Numbered from the stretch's first letter, positions 35,013 through 46,670 are shown. The stretch: DNA of 64,000 nt from Pseudomonas sp. SDI (GCF_003105155.1 NZ_QETK01000010.1:62001-126000), one strand, 5' to 3'. The notes: generated from the letters alone by a model not told the origin. Numbers and translations: made by a program.

Positions 35013-35528
35013 TCATTGGCCGCCCCCTTCCAGATCGAGCGGGAGTTTCAACTGCTCCCGCAAGTGGGCGACGTGCTGGTAAGCACCTGGCTTGTCATAG
35101 CGCCAGTGGGCCAAGCGACGGCCGCATTCGCTGACCTGCTGCTGGCGAACTTCCAGAGCCTGGCGGGCGTACCCGTACCGGGCTTCGCGGAATGCCATTA
35201 TGAGGTCGGCTTTCAGACCGACCACGCGGTCACTGTTGCGGGACAGCGCCAGCAGGAAAAACGCCTGGTCCTCATTCAGTAGGGCGAAGCGCTCCGGCCT
35301 ACCGCCAGTAGTGCCGGCCAAGGGTTTCTCCGTTTGAAACGGAACAACCCCTAACTCTTCGAACTTGGCCAGGTAGCGGTCGATCAGCGCCATGGAGTTC
35401 TTGTGCTTGTTCTCCAGCTGTTCAGCCAGCAGGCGGCTATCCACGCGCGGCTCACCGTTGTACTGGGTCAGGGTAACAGGGAGCTTGTCGTTGCCAGGCT
35501 CTGCCGGTGGCATAGTCGTCTTTTTCAT
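35013..35528 (-). CDS. Rha-type phage regulatory protein
   Basis: 171 residues. The N-terminal half (VDSRLLAEQLENKHKNSMAL, RPERFALLNEDQAFFLLALS, NSDRVVGLKADLIMAFREAR) matches the phage regulatory protein Rha family, in which LNEDQA-type and FREAR-type motifs recur. Known: Rha proteins interfere with infection in some host backgrounds and act as phage regulators. Start 35528 chosen at MKKTTMPP. Overlaps the upstream stop (ATGA). Confidence 0.75.
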   Translation of the reverse strand: MKKTTMPPAEPGNDKLPVTLTQYNGEPRVDSRLLAEQLENKHKNSMALIDRYLAKFEELGVVPFQTEKPLAGTTGGRPERFALLNEDQAFFLLALSRNSDRVVGLKADLIMAFREARYGYARQALEVRQQQVSECGRRLAHWRYDKPGAYQHVAHLREQLKLPLDLEGGGQ

Positions 35529-35878
35529 GCGGCCACCCGCTGGCGCTGCTTCAAGGGCGAGCACAATATCTCCAGCACGGCGCTGGCGCGGTGGCGTTCG
35601 CCGGCAGGAAGTGTGTACCGGGTCACGGTGCAAGGCTCACCCCAGTGATTCGGCACGCGCTCGAGCTGGCGCTGGAATTTCAAGCCGTAGCCGTTGGCCA
35701 GACTGCTGATAGTCGAATGCAGGCAGTGGTCGCCCAGGCGCTCTGCCTCGAAGCGTTGCAAGCTGCCATCATTGAGCATGTACGCCAGCACTCGGGCGAT
35801 CTTGCTTGGTGGCTTGCCGGTGGTAGTATCGCCTTGCGACTGGCTGCGTTTCTCTTCGGGGATCGTGGCCTTTTTCAT
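35525..35878 (-). CDS. Hypothetical small protein, 117 residues
   Basis: Starts MKKATIPEEKRSQSQGDTTT at 35878. The middle (KIARVLAYMLNDGSLQRFEA then HDCLHSTISSLANGYGL-like) looks like a winged-helix domain. C-terminal VTRYTLPAGERHRA. Probably a DNA-binding regulator of the element; family not recognised. ATGA overlap with the rha-type gene. Confidence 0.55.
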   Translation of the reverse strand: MKKATIPEEKRSQSQGDTTTGKPPSKIARVLAYMLNDGSLQRFEAERLGDHCLHSTISSLANGYGLKFQRQLERVPNHWGEPCTVTRYTLPAGERHRASAVLEILCSPLKQRQRVAA

Positions 35879-35879
35879 T

Positions 35880-36101
35880 TCAGGCCACCGCTCGGCATTC
35901 GGCGATGCGGGCGTCCATCCAAGCGATAATTTCGCTCTCGTCCCACACCACGGATTTAGGGCCAAGCGTGATTTGGGGTGGGAAACGCCCATCGGCAATA
36001 CGGCGGTAAATTTCTGTGGTGGAAAGACCGGTACGGTCTTTAACTTTGGGGAGTTTGATGAAGCGGCGGGGGGGCTGGGTTGGGCTGGTTTGCATTGCCA
36101 T
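35880..36101 (-). CDS. alpA: AlpA-family transcriptional regulator
   Basis: 73 residues of the MerR-like excisionase/AlpA family: FIKLPKVKDRTGLSTTEIYR followed by IADGRFPPQITLGPKSVVWD and the closing helix SEIIAWMDARIAE. AlpA proteins activate excision and early genes of P4-like elements and PICIs. ATG 36101 after AGGAGG. First gene of the long minus-strand operon that ends in the primase and helicase. Confidence 0.9.
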   Translation of the reverse strand: MAMQTSPTQPPRRFIKLPKVKDRTGLSTTEIYRRIADGRFPPQITLGPKSVVWDESEIIAWMDARIAECRAVA

Positions 36102-36226
36102 CGTCGGCGCCTCCTAGGGCGGTTTGGGTAATCGACGATGAAAAGGTTGGCAGGGAGTGCGCGCAGTTAAAATTGCTGAGCGGCGCCGGATATTCTGTTA
36201 TCCGGTCGGATGTGTGATTTATTCTT

Positions 36227-37183
36227 TTATTTTTCATTACGAGGGCGACCAGGCCGCCTTGCAAACTCCGGCGCAGAACTTGAAATCCACCTGGCTAGCA
36301 CCGCATCATTTTTCGGCAAATTCCAATCGGGTTCCGAGTCAGCAAGTCGCCTGATAACGTTAACCATATCCGTGGTTCTATGCTTGGCGTAATCGTCATG
36401 CAGCCATAGGGATGTAGCCCGCTCCTTTACCTGCGCCTGGCACGCCCTGGCTTTTTCGTTTCGCACCTCCACATTGGATAGCTTTCTGGGCTTAGTGTCT
36501 GGCCTTCTGGTCGCGATAGACGCTGGGGGTAACTGCGTGCTGGACCGCTCCTTACGTAGCTGGTCGTTCTCGCGGGTGAGTATTTTTATCGCTTTGTCGG
36601 ACGCGTCGACTGTAGCAGCAAGGTATTTTTCCCTCACAGAAGACGCATCCAATTGGATTCGTAGGCGCTCAATTTCGGCGTCTCGCTCGTCGTCTGGGCG
36701 TATTACCAAGCTCCGCTCTATGCGGATATTTAGTTTGCGAAGCTCTGCGCGTGCCGCTTTCGGGTCTTGATCCTCAAGCTGTCGCTGAATAGGGCTAACA
36801 GTTGCGCCTTTCGATACGCGGTATCGCATGGCTATTTCTTTAGCCACCTCTGGCTGCCGTACTGCGTGCTCGCGTTGGCGAGCCAACCAATCTCGGTTGA
36901 CGACTACATAGGCAGATTCAACTACGCCCATTTCGGTTTCGATGAGGACGGAAGCGTACTTGCTCACAGCTAGGTTCAGGTAAGCGCCAAGCTGCCCATA
37001 AGTGATAGCGAAGCCAGGAATACTGTCTCCGTGCTTTGAGGCGGTGATTGTTTCGCGGTTGAACTCGGCGTTAGGATCGGCCGAGTTGATGGTGTTGGCG
37101 ATGCCCTTCAGTACTTCCGGGGATTCGCGCCTGAGCGATGCTATGGCGCCCTCAAGCGATACGTATTCTCCCTTTGAAATCAT
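36227..37183 (-). CDS. Coiled-coil protein of unknown function
   Basis: 318 residues. N-terminal folded part (SLEGAIASLRRESPEVLKGI, PGFAITYGQLGAYLNLAVSK), central coiled coil (DAEIERLRIQLDASSVREKY, AIKILTRENDQLRKER) and a basic C-terminus (EFARRPGRPRNEK). It sits between integrase and alpA in its own unit. It may bind DNA through the ends, with the coil as dimeriser. Family not recognised. Confidence 0.6.
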   Translation of the reverse strand: MISKGEYVSLEGAIASLRRESPEVLKGIANTINSADPNAEFNRETITASKHGDSIPGFAITYGQLGAYLNLAVSKYASVLIETEMGVVESAYVVVNRDWLARQREHAVRQPEVAKEIAMRYRVSKGATVSPIQRQLEDQDPKAARAELRKLNIRIERSLVIRPDDERDAEIERLRIQLDASSVREKYLAATVDASDKAIKILTRENDQLRKERSSTQLPPASIATRRPDTKPRKLSNVEVRNEKARACQAQVKERATSLWLHDDYAKHRTTDMVNVIRRLADSEPDWNLPKNDAVLARWISSSAPEFARRPGRPRNEK

Positions 37184-37344
37184 TAGTCAGTTCCGTCCGC
37201 TCATTCTTGGGGGAGGCGGTCTGGAAGGGAAGCCGCCTTGCTGGAACACCCGGTGGATACGCAGGCTGTATGAATATCCAGCGATGAGGCGATGTTACCA
37301 GCAGGAACCAGCAATAACCAAGCGCACAAATCTGTGGATAACTC

Positions 37345-38553
37345 TTAGGCGTGACGTTTGATAGTCGCCACGTTCACGCCAGCACACAGGGCGTCTACCG
37401 AGTCTGCCCACGTTTGCATCATTTCCCGGCGTTGCTCCAGGTAGTGCGCGTGGTTGTAGGTATGGCGGATCGAGTCTTGATCGCCGTGGGCAAGCTGTCG
37501 CTCGATCCAGTCGCGGTTGTAACCCCGGCTGTTGAGGCTGGTGCTCAGCAAGTGGCGGAACCCGTGGCCCGTCTGGCGTCCCTCGTAGCCAATCGTGGAC
37601 AGGGCCTTGTTCACGGTGTTCTCGCTCATCGGCCTGGATCGATCATTGCGACCAGGGAAGGCGAGGGGGTACGTGCCGGTAAGCTCATACAGGGTGCGCA
37701 GCAGCACCACGGCCTGACGTGGTAGCGGGACGATGTGAGGGCGCCGTGCCTTCATCCGTGCTGCTGGGATCGTCCAGGTCGCGGCATCCAGGTCGAACTC
37801 ATCCCAGGGCGCCAGTCGTAGTTCACCAGGGCGTACCGCTGTCAGCAGCAGCAGACGAATGGCGATCTTGCTGGTGATATCGCATTGCGCTGCCTCCAGC
37901 CTTTCCAGCAGTCCGGGTAGCTCGGCTTCGGATACGTGCGGGTGATGGCGAGTGCGCGGGGCGTGCGCGGCAACCACGTCCAGATCGGTGGCGGGGTTGC
38001 CCGGCACCACACCCTTGGCCAGCCCGAAGCGGAATATCTGGCTCAGCCATTGGCGAACCTTACGGGCGACGTTGAATGCCTCACGCCGTTCGATCTTGCG
38101 CACCAAGTCTACCAGTTCGGGGCGCTGGACTTCGGCGGCAGGCCGCTTGCCAATCACTGGAAAAATGTCCGACTCCAGGTACTGCAATGCCTTCGACGCA
38201 GTGGCCGGCGCCCATCGTGGTTGGTTGTAGGAGTACCACTCCCGCGCCAGAGATTCGACCGTCAGTGCCTGGATCGCAGCCGCTACCTTTTCCTGCTGTT
38301 TATAGGCGCTTGGGTCTACCCCCTGTGCCAGCAGCTTCTGTGCGGCATCACGGCGCTCGCGGGCCTGGGCGAGCGTGACTGAGGGGTAGGCACCCGCGGC
38401 CAGCATCTTCGCCTTCCCTTCGAATCGGTAGCGCACGCGCCACAGCTTGCTGCCGGTAGTGGTCACCTCGAGGCATAAGCCGTGAGCGTCAGCCAGGCGA
38501 TACAGCTTGTCCCGGGGTTTGGCGGTACGGATGGCAGTGTCGGTTAGCGCCAC
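37345..38553 (-). CDS. int: P4-type tyrosine integrase
   Basis: 402 residues. N-terminal arm-DNA-binding DUF4102 domain (LTDTAIRTAKPRDKLYRLAD, AAGAYPSVTLAQARERRDAA), SAM-like core-binding domain, then catalytic domain with arginine in LTAVRPGEL, HGFRHLLST (HxxR), LAHGD and the nucleophile tyrosine in the HTYNHAHYLEQRREMMQ region. It integrates the element into the tRNA-Leu 3' end 210 bases away and should bind the ATCTACTCAC arm sites. Confidence 0.93.
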   Translation of the reverse strand: MALTDTAIRTAKPRDKLYRLADAHGLCLEVTTTGSKLWRVRYRFEGKAKMLAAGAYPSVTLAQARERRDAAQKLLAQGVDPSAYKQQEKVAAAIQALTVESLAREWYSYNQPRWAPATASKALQYLESDIFPVIGKRPAAEVQRPELVDLVRKIERREAFNVARKVRQWLSQIFRFGLAKGVVPGNPATDLDVVAAHAPRTRHHPHVSEAELPGLLERLEAAQCDITSKIAIRLLLLTAVRPGELRLAPWDEFDLDAATWTIPAARMKARRPHIVPLPRQAVVLLRTLYELTGTYPLAFPGRNDRSRPMSENTVNKALSTIGYEGRQTGHGFRHLLSTSLNSRGYNRDWIERQLAHGDQDSIRHTYNHAHYLEQRREMMQTWADSVDALCAGVNVATIKRHA

Positions 38554-38600
38554 GGCGTTTCCCTTGCGGTTGCCTGAGCACGCTGGAATGCGGTCAGTGT

Positions 38601-38648
38601 GTGAGTAGATTTCTGGACCTAACTCGTCCTACTCACAAATCTACTCAC
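38601..38648. promoter_or_regulatory. Arm-type integrase binding sites, right end
   Basis: One inverted copy of ATCTACTCAC (38601-38610) and two direct copies TCCTACTCAC and ATCTACTCAC (38627-38636, 38639-38648), the direct pair 12 bases apart as at the left end. Between integrase and attR. Confidence 0.7.
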
Positions 38649-38691
38649 ATACTTTCGGGCTTACAAGGGAATCACTGGGAACGGTGGGCAC

Positions 38692-38717
38692 AAAAAAACC
38701 GGCTCAGTGGCCGGTTT
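38692..38717 (-). terminator. Terminator downstream of tRNA-Leu, supplied by the element
   Basis: Minus-strand hairpin AAACCGGCC / GGCCGGTTT-type with loop ACTGA and seven T. It lies inside the element and replaces the original terminator displaced to 20.7 kb. Confidence 0.8.
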
Positions 38718-38761
38718 CTCTGGTGTTCCGGGTCTTGTAGGGACCGCTTGGAACTATATGA

Positions 38762-38780
38762 TGGTGCCCCGAGGGAGACT
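38762..38780 (+). repeat. attR core (3' end of tRNA-Leu)
   Basis: TGGTGCCCCGAGGGAGACT, the complement of the tRNA-Leu 3' end including CCA. Direct repeat of 20777-20794. The intact tRNA is on this side. Confidence 0.85.
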
Positions 38781-38846
38781 CGAACTCCCACTCCTTTCGA
38801 AAACGGATTTTGAATCCGCCGCGTCTACCAATTCCGCCATCAGGGC
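38762..38846 (-). tRNA. tRNA-Leu (anticodon CAA)
   Basis: 85 bases on the minus strand from GCCCTGA to GGGGCACCA with encoded CCA. The anticodon stem-loop GGATTCAAAATCC carries CAA, and there is a long variable arm typical of leucine tRNAs and a TTCGAGTC T-loop. The acceptor arms pair apart from one G-U. Serves as the integration site of the element, and its 3' end remains intact. Confidence 0.95.
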
Positions 38847-38858
38847 TTGTGGGCGCGA

Positions 38859-38887
38859 AGTATAGAGACGTGCCTACCGTTGGTCAA
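38859..38887 (-). promoter_or_regulatory. Sigma-70 promoter of tRNA-Leu
   Basis: Minus-strand TTGACC-N17-TATACT, with the -10 box ending 12 bases before the tRNA 5' end. Near-consensus spacing. Confidence 0.75.
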
Positions 38888-38954
38888 TCAGCTTTCATGG
38901 TCAATTTTCGCGGTTTCCGCTAAACTTTCCGGCCCTGTCGAACCGAACACCATC

Positions 38955-41134
<2,180 letters not shown>

Positions 41135-41179
41135 TGTTCTGTCGATCCTGACAAGTAAAATTGCAACCTGGAGTGCTAA

Positions 41180-41518
41180 ATGAGCTTTCTGATTCCTGCC
41201 GCCTACGCGGACGCCGCTGCCCCTGCTGCTGCCGGCCCTGCCGGTACCGGCTTTGAATGGATCTTCCTGGTCGGTTTCCTGGTCATCTTCTACCTGATGA
41301 TCTGGCGTCCACAGGCCAAACGTGCCAAAGAACAGAAGAACCTGCTGAGTAACCTGCAAAAAGGTGACGAAGTTGTCACCAACGGCGGTATCGCCGGCAA
41401 GATCGTCAAAGTTGCCGACGACTTCGTCGTGCTGGAAGTGTCCGACAACGTTGAGCTGAAGTTCCAGAAGGGCGCCGTTGCCGCGACCCTGCCTAAAGGC
41501 ACGCTCAAAGCGATCTAA
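41180..41518 (+). CDS. yajC: Sec translocon accessory subunit YajC
   Basis: 112 residues with one membrane helix (FEWIFLVGFLVIFYLMIW) followed by RPQAKRAKEQKNLLSNLQKG and the conserved GDEVVTNGGI of YajC. Partner of SecDF-YidC. 61 bases upstream of secD. A GC-rich hairpin sits in the gap but has no T run after it, so read-through into secD is expected. Confidence 0.95.
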   Translation: MSFLIPAAYADAAAPAAAGPAGTGFEWIFLVGFLVIFYLMIWRPQAKRAKEQKNLLSNLQKGDEVVTNGGIAGKIVKVADDFVVLEVSDNVELKFQKGAVAATLPKGTLKAI

Positions 41519-41579
41519 GTTTCAGTTTTTTTAATCGACGGGGCGCGCAAGGCGCCCCGCGTCTTGAACGGGCGGCGTG

Positions 41580-43448
41580 ATGCTGAACAAATACCCTCTG
41601 TGGAAATACGCACTGATCCTGGCGGTACTGGCGATCGGTTTTATTTATTCCGCTCCCAACCTCTACCCTGATGATCCGGCGGTCCAGATCAGCGGTGCCA
41701 GCACGGCCCTGCAGGTCAATCAGGCCGATCTCGATCGCGTCAGCAAAGCGCTGGTCGATGCCGGGATCACCGTCAAGGGTGCAAGCCTGGGTGAGAAAGG
41801 CAAAGGCGCACTGGTGCGTCTGAGCAAGCAGGAAGACCAACTCCCTGCCAAGGACGTGGTGCGCAAGGCACTGGGCGACGACTATGTAGTAGCGCTGAAC
41901 CTGGCCCCGACTACCCCGCAATGGCTGCGCAATTTGGGCGCAAGCCCGATGAAACTTGGTCTCGACCTGTCCGGTGGTGTGCACTTCCTGCTTGAAGTGG
42001 ACATGGACAAGGCCATGGCTGCGCGCCTGAAAGTCTACGAAGGCGAAGTCAAATCCCTGCTGCGCAAGGAGCGTGTTCGCTACCGCAGCCTGCCGCAACT
42101 CGACGGCGGCATCCAGCTGGGCTTCTCCGATGACGAATCGCGCGAACAGGCACGTGCCCTGATCCGCAAGAATTTCAACGATTTCGAGTTGACCACCACC
42201 GAGCGTAACGGCCTGTCCGTACTGCGCCTGGCGATTACCCCGGCCAAGGTCGCGGAAATCCGTGAATACTCGATCAAGCAGAACCTGACCACGGTGCGTA
42301 ACCGGGTCAACGAGCTGGGCGTTGCCGAGCCGCTGGTTCAGCGCCAGGGTGCCAACCGCATCGTGGTCGAGCTGCCAGGCGTGCAGGATACCGCCGAAGC
42401 CAAACGTATCCTCGGCAAGACCGCGAGCCTGGAGTTCCGCCTCGGCGCCGAGCCGGGTGCTTCCAAGGCGACCACCGAATCCTTCGAATTCCGTGAGGGC
42501 AACCGTCCGGCCGCCGCCGTTGAACGTGGCCTGATCATCACCGGTGACCAGGTCACCGACGCCCAGGCCAGCTTCGACGAACACGGCCGCCCACAGGTGA
42601 ACATTCGCCTCGACGGCCATGGTGGCGAGCTGATGAGCCGCGCTACCCGCAGCAACGTCGGGCGCAGCATGGCGGTGATCTTCATCGAGCAGAAGCCGGT
42701 GACTCGCTACGAGAAGAAGCTGGTCAATGGCGTCGAAAAAGACGTGCCGGTACAGACCTTCAAGGAAGAGAAGCAGATCATCAGCCTGGCGACCATTCAG
42801 TCGCCACTGGGTAGCCAGTTCCGCATCACCGGCCTGAACGGCCAGGGCGAATCGTCCGAACTGGCCCTGCTGCTGCGTGCCGGTGGTCTGGCCGCGCCAA
42901 TGTACTTCGCCGAAGAACGTACCATTGGCCCAAGCCTGGGTGCTGACAACATCACCAAGGGTATCGACGCGTCGCTGTGGGGCATGCTGTTCGTCTCGCT
43001 GTTCATCATGGCCATCTACCGTGCCTTCGGCCTGATCGCCACGGTCGCGCTGGCGGGCAATATGGTGCTGCTGCTGGCCTTGATGTCGCTGCTGGGGGCC
43101 ACGCTGACCCTGCCGGGTATCGCCGGTATCGTACTGACCATGGGTATGGCGGTAGACGCCAACGTACTGATCTTCTCGCGGATCCGTGAGGAGCTGAATG
43201 CCGGGATGTCGGTACAACGCGCCATTCACGAAGGTTTCAACCGTGCCTATACCGCGATCATCGACGCCAACCTGACCAGCTTGCTGGTGGGCGGCATCCT
43301 GTTCGCCATGGGTACCGGTCCGGTGAAGGGCTTCGCGGTTACCATGTCCCTCGGGATTTTCACTTCGATGTTCACCGCCGTCATGGTGACCCGCGCTATG
43401 GTCAACCTGACCTGTGGTGGGCGTGACATCAAGAAGCTGTGGGTTTAA
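41580..43448 (+). CDS. secD: Protein translocase subunit SecD
   Basis: 622 residues. N-terminal helix, large periplasmic P1 domain, then five C-terminal helices with the RND-type D4 motif LGLDLSGGVHFLLEVD near residue 125, and GMAVDANVLIFSRIREE later. Uses the proton motive force to pull preproteins across the membrane. ATG 41580 preferred over the adjoining GTG 41577. Followed nine bases later by secF. Confidence 0.96.
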   Translation: MLNKYPLWKYALILAVLAIGFIYSAPNLYPDDPAVQISGASTALQVNQADLDRVSKALVDAGITVKGASLGEKGKGALVRLSKQEDQLPAKDVVRKALGDDYVVALNLAPTTPQWLRNLGASPMKLGLDLSGGVHFLLEVDMDKAMAARLKVYEGEVKSLLRKERVRYRSLPQLDGGIQLGFSDDESREQARALIRKNFNDFELTTTERNGLSVLRLAITPAKVAEIREYSIKQNLTTVRNRVNELGVAEPLVQRQGANRIVVELPGVQDTAEAKRILGKTASLEFRLGAEPGASKATTESFEFREGNRPAAAVERGLIITGDQVTDAQASFDEHGRPQVNIRLDGHGGELMSRATRSNVGRSMAVIFIEQKPVTRYEKKLVNGVEKDVPVQTFKEEKQIISLATIQSPLGSQFRITGLNGQGESSELALLLRAGGLAAPMYFAEERTIGPSLGADNITKGIDASLWGMLFVSLFIMAIYRAFGLIATVALAGNMVLLLALMSLLGATLTLPGIAGIVLTMGMAVDANVLIFSRIREELNAGMSVQRAIHEGFNRAYTAIIDANLTSLLVGGILFAMGTGPVKGFAVTMSLGIFTSMFTAVMVTRAMVNLTCGGRDIKKLWV

Positions 43449-43457
43449 GGGGCTGCC

Positions 43458-44369
43458 ATGTTACGTACCATCAACTTCATGGGCGTTCGCAACGTTGCGT
43501 TCGCCGTTACTGTGCTCCTTACCGTACTGGCGCTGTTCAGCTGGTTCCAGAAAGGGCTGAACTTCGGTCTGGATTTCACCGGCGGTACGCTCATCGAGCT
43601 GACCTACGAGCGTCCGGCCAACCTGGAAAACGTGCGTGAGGAACTGGCCAAGGCCGGTTTCCACGATGCCATCGTGCAGAGTTTCGGTGCGACCACCGAC
43701 CTGCTGGTGCGTATGCCGGGCGACGACCCGCTGCTCGGCAATAAGGTCGCCGATGCGCTGAAACAGGTCGGTGGCGACAACCCGGCGGTGATCAAGCGCG
43801 TCGAGTTCGTCGGCCCGCAGGTGGGTGAAGAGCTGCGCGACCAGGGCGGCCTCGGCATGCTCCTGGCGCTGGGCGGTATCCTCATTTACCTGGCCTTCCG
43901 CTTCCAGTGGAAGTTCGCTGTCGGTGCGATCATCTCGCTGATCCACGACGTGGTGGTGACCCTGGGGATCCTGTCGTTCTTCCAGATCACCTTCGACCTG
44001 ACCGTGCTGGCGGCAGTTCTGGCGATCATCGGCTACTCGCTCAACGACACCATCGTTGTGTTCGACCGGGTGCGTGAGAACTTCCGGGTACTGCGCAAGG
44101 CCTCGCTGATCGAGAACATCAACATCTCGACCACCCAGACCCTGCTGCGGACCATCGCCACTTCGGTATCGACCTTGCTGGCCATTGCCGCTCTGCTGTT
44201 CTTCGGTGGTGACAACCTGTTCGGCTTCTCCCTGGCGCTGTTCATCGGCGTTATGGCGGGTACCTACTCGTCGATCTACATCGCCAACGTGGTGCTGATC
44301 TGGCTGAACCTGAGCAGTGAAGACCTGATTCCACCGGTCAAGGCGGAAGGTGTGGACGACCGTCCGTAA
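43458..44369 (+). CDS. secF: Protein translocase subunit SecF
   Basis: 303 residues and six helices. FGLDFTGGTLIEL is the SecF counterpart of the SecD D4 motif, and GYSLNDTIVVFDRVREN is the conserved membrane motif. Forms the SecDF complex. Followed by a strong terminator, so yajC-secD-secF end here. Confidence 0.96.
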   Translation: MLRTINFMGVRNVAFAVTVLLTVLALFSWFQKGLNFGLDFTGGTLIELTYERPANLENVREELAKAGFHDAIVQSFGATTDLLVRMPGDDPLLGNKVADALKQVGGDNPAVIKRVEFVGPQVGEELRDQGGLGMLLALGGILIYLAFRFQWKFAVGAIISLIHDVVVTLGILSFFQITFDLTVLAAVLAIIGYSLNDTIVVFDRVRENFRVLRKASLIENINISTTQTLLRTIATSVSTLLAIAALLFFGGDNLFGFSLALFIGVMAGTYSSIYIANVVLIWLNLSSEDLIPPVKAEGVDDRP

Positions 44370-44400
44370 GGGCTTTTCCTACGCATCTGGCTGAACAAAA

Positions 44401-44434
44401 GGGCGTGAGTATTGAACTCACGCCTTTTTTTTTG
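44401..44434 (+). terminator. Terminator of the secDF operon
   Basis: GGCGTGAGT / ACTCACGCC stem followed by nine T. Confidence 0.9.
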
Positions 44435-44488
44435 CTCCAAGGCTGGGAGAAGCGCGGGCATGACCCGCAGGTAAATCAGGAGGTTCAC

Positions 44489-45037
44489 GTGAACAAGTCG
44501 ATGCTGGTGGGGGCGGTACTGGGTGCTGTCGGTGTAACTGCCGGAGGTGCTGTCGCAACCTACAGCCTGGTTAAAAGCGGACCGGAGTACGCACAGGTAA
44601 CTGACGTGCAACCGATCAAGCAAACCGTCAAGACGCCACGGGAAGTCTGCAAGGATGTCACGGTCACCCGGCAGAAGCCGGTGCAGGACCAGCACCAGAT
44701 CGCCGGTACCGTGCTGGGCGCGGTGGCAGGCGGTTTGCTCGGTAATCAGATTGGTGGTGGTACCGGCAAGAAGATTGCCACGGTGGCCGGTGCGGTCGGC
44801 GGTGGTTATGCCGGCAACAAGGTGCAGGAGAACATGCAGAACAACGACACGTACACCACCACGCAAACTCGCTGCAATACCGTCAATGACCTGAGCGAGA
44901 AGGTGGTTGGTTACAACGTGACGTATTCGATCGGTGATCAGGTCGGCAAGGTCAAGATGGACCGCGACCCGGGCTCGCAGATCCCGCTGGACAAGGAAGG
45001 CAAGCTGATTTTGTCGCAAGCGCAGCCTGGTCAGTAA
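44489..45037 (+). CDS. Glycine-zipper envelope protein
   Basis: 182 residues starting with GTG 44489 after AGGAGG. N-terminal hydrophobic anchor or signal, then a glycine-zipper 2TM domain (GTVLGAVAGGLLGNQIGGGT, GKKIATVAGAVGGGYAGNKV) as in Rickettsia 17 kDa antigen-like and SlyB-like proteins, and a C-terminal domain containing VGYNVTYSIGDQVGKVKMDR. Probably outer-membrane or periplasmic. The exact role is unknown. Confidence 0.85.
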   Translation: MNKSMLVGAVLGAVGVTAGGAVATYSLVKSGPEYAQVTDVQPIKQTVKTPREVCKDVTVTRQKPVQDQHQIAGTVLGAVAGGLLGNQIGGGTGKKIATVAGAVGGGYAGNKVQENMQNNDTYTTTQTRCNTVNDLSEKVVGYNVTYSIGDQVGKVKMDRDPGSQIPLDKEGKLILSQAQPGQ

Positions 45038-45046
45038 GCCGGCGCC

Positions 45047-45080
45047 CACAAAAAAGCACCCGAATGGGTGCTTTTTTGTG
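45047..45080. terminator. Bidirectional terminator between convergent genes
   Basis: CACAAAAAAGCACCC / GGGTGCTTTTTTGTG perfect hairpin. Serves the glycine-zipper gene on the plus strand and the small lipoprotein on the minus strand. Confidence 0.9.
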
Positions 45081-45095
45081 GGCGCGAATCAGCGA

Positions 45096-45314
45096 TTACA
45101 GGTCGGAGATGGTCCGTACCTGATCTTTGTTGATGCGCGTGCGTTTGCCGTCGAGCTGTTCGAACTCGTAGAAGCCGGCGGCGCGGTCGTATTTCGGCGC
45201 ATCGATGGCCTGGATCTCGCGGCCGTCGTTCAGGGTGATCAGCGAGGGGGTGGAGCAGCCGGCCAGGGTGGCGAAAGCGCCGATCAGCAGGGCGGACAGC
45301 AGGCCGTTTTTCAT
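45096..45314 (-). CDS. YgdI/YgdR-family small lipoprotein
   Basis: 72 residues with lipobox LAGC and a short SH3-like core (LITLNDGREIQAIDAPKYDR, GFYEFEQLDGKRTRINKDQV) matching the YgdI/YgdR family of unknown function. Lipid-anchored envelope location inferred. It is 56 bases downstream of dolP but may have its own promoter. Confidence 0.85.
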   Translation of the reverse strand: MKNGLLSALLIGAFATLAGCSTPSLITLNDGREIQAIDAPKYDRAAGFYEFEQLDGKRTRINKDQVRTISDL

Positions 45315-45370
45315 TGCGGTATTCCTAGGGTTGAGAAAGCGGTGGATTTATCGCGGGACGGCAGCCGCCA

Positions 45371-46641
<1,271 letters not shown>

Positions 46642-46670
46642 TCAAAGGGTAAAGGTGCATCAGGGCGGGG

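Larger units (their letters stand above)
20777..38780. mobile_element. 18-kb integrative element (P4-like/PICI-like satellite) in tRNA-Leu(CAA)
   Basis: Bounded by direct repeats of the tRNA-Leu 3' end. Contents in order from the tRNA side: tyrosine integrase, AlpA, Rha-type regulator, C4-type antisense RNA and Ash-like frame, small overlapping genes, TOPRIM primase and DUF927 helicase, iteron-rich origin candidate, unknown genes, a lone tail-assembly protein, and two HEPN-type putative defence genes. There are no capsid, terminase or complete tail genes, so it would need a helper phage or spread by excision only. All large genes lie on the minus strand, away from the integrase end. Confidence 0.88.

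Noticed and set aside
34537-35016. Listing the 159-residue Ash-like protein as the main gene product
   Set aside because: The upstream 107 codons overlap the antisense RNA, its terminator and leader. The internal start at 34695 has the better ribosome binding site, so only the short form is listed.
41539-41558. Terminator between yajC and secD
   Set aside because: The GGGGCGC / GCGCCCC hairpin has its T run before rather than after it on the plus strand, so it should not end transcription into secD.
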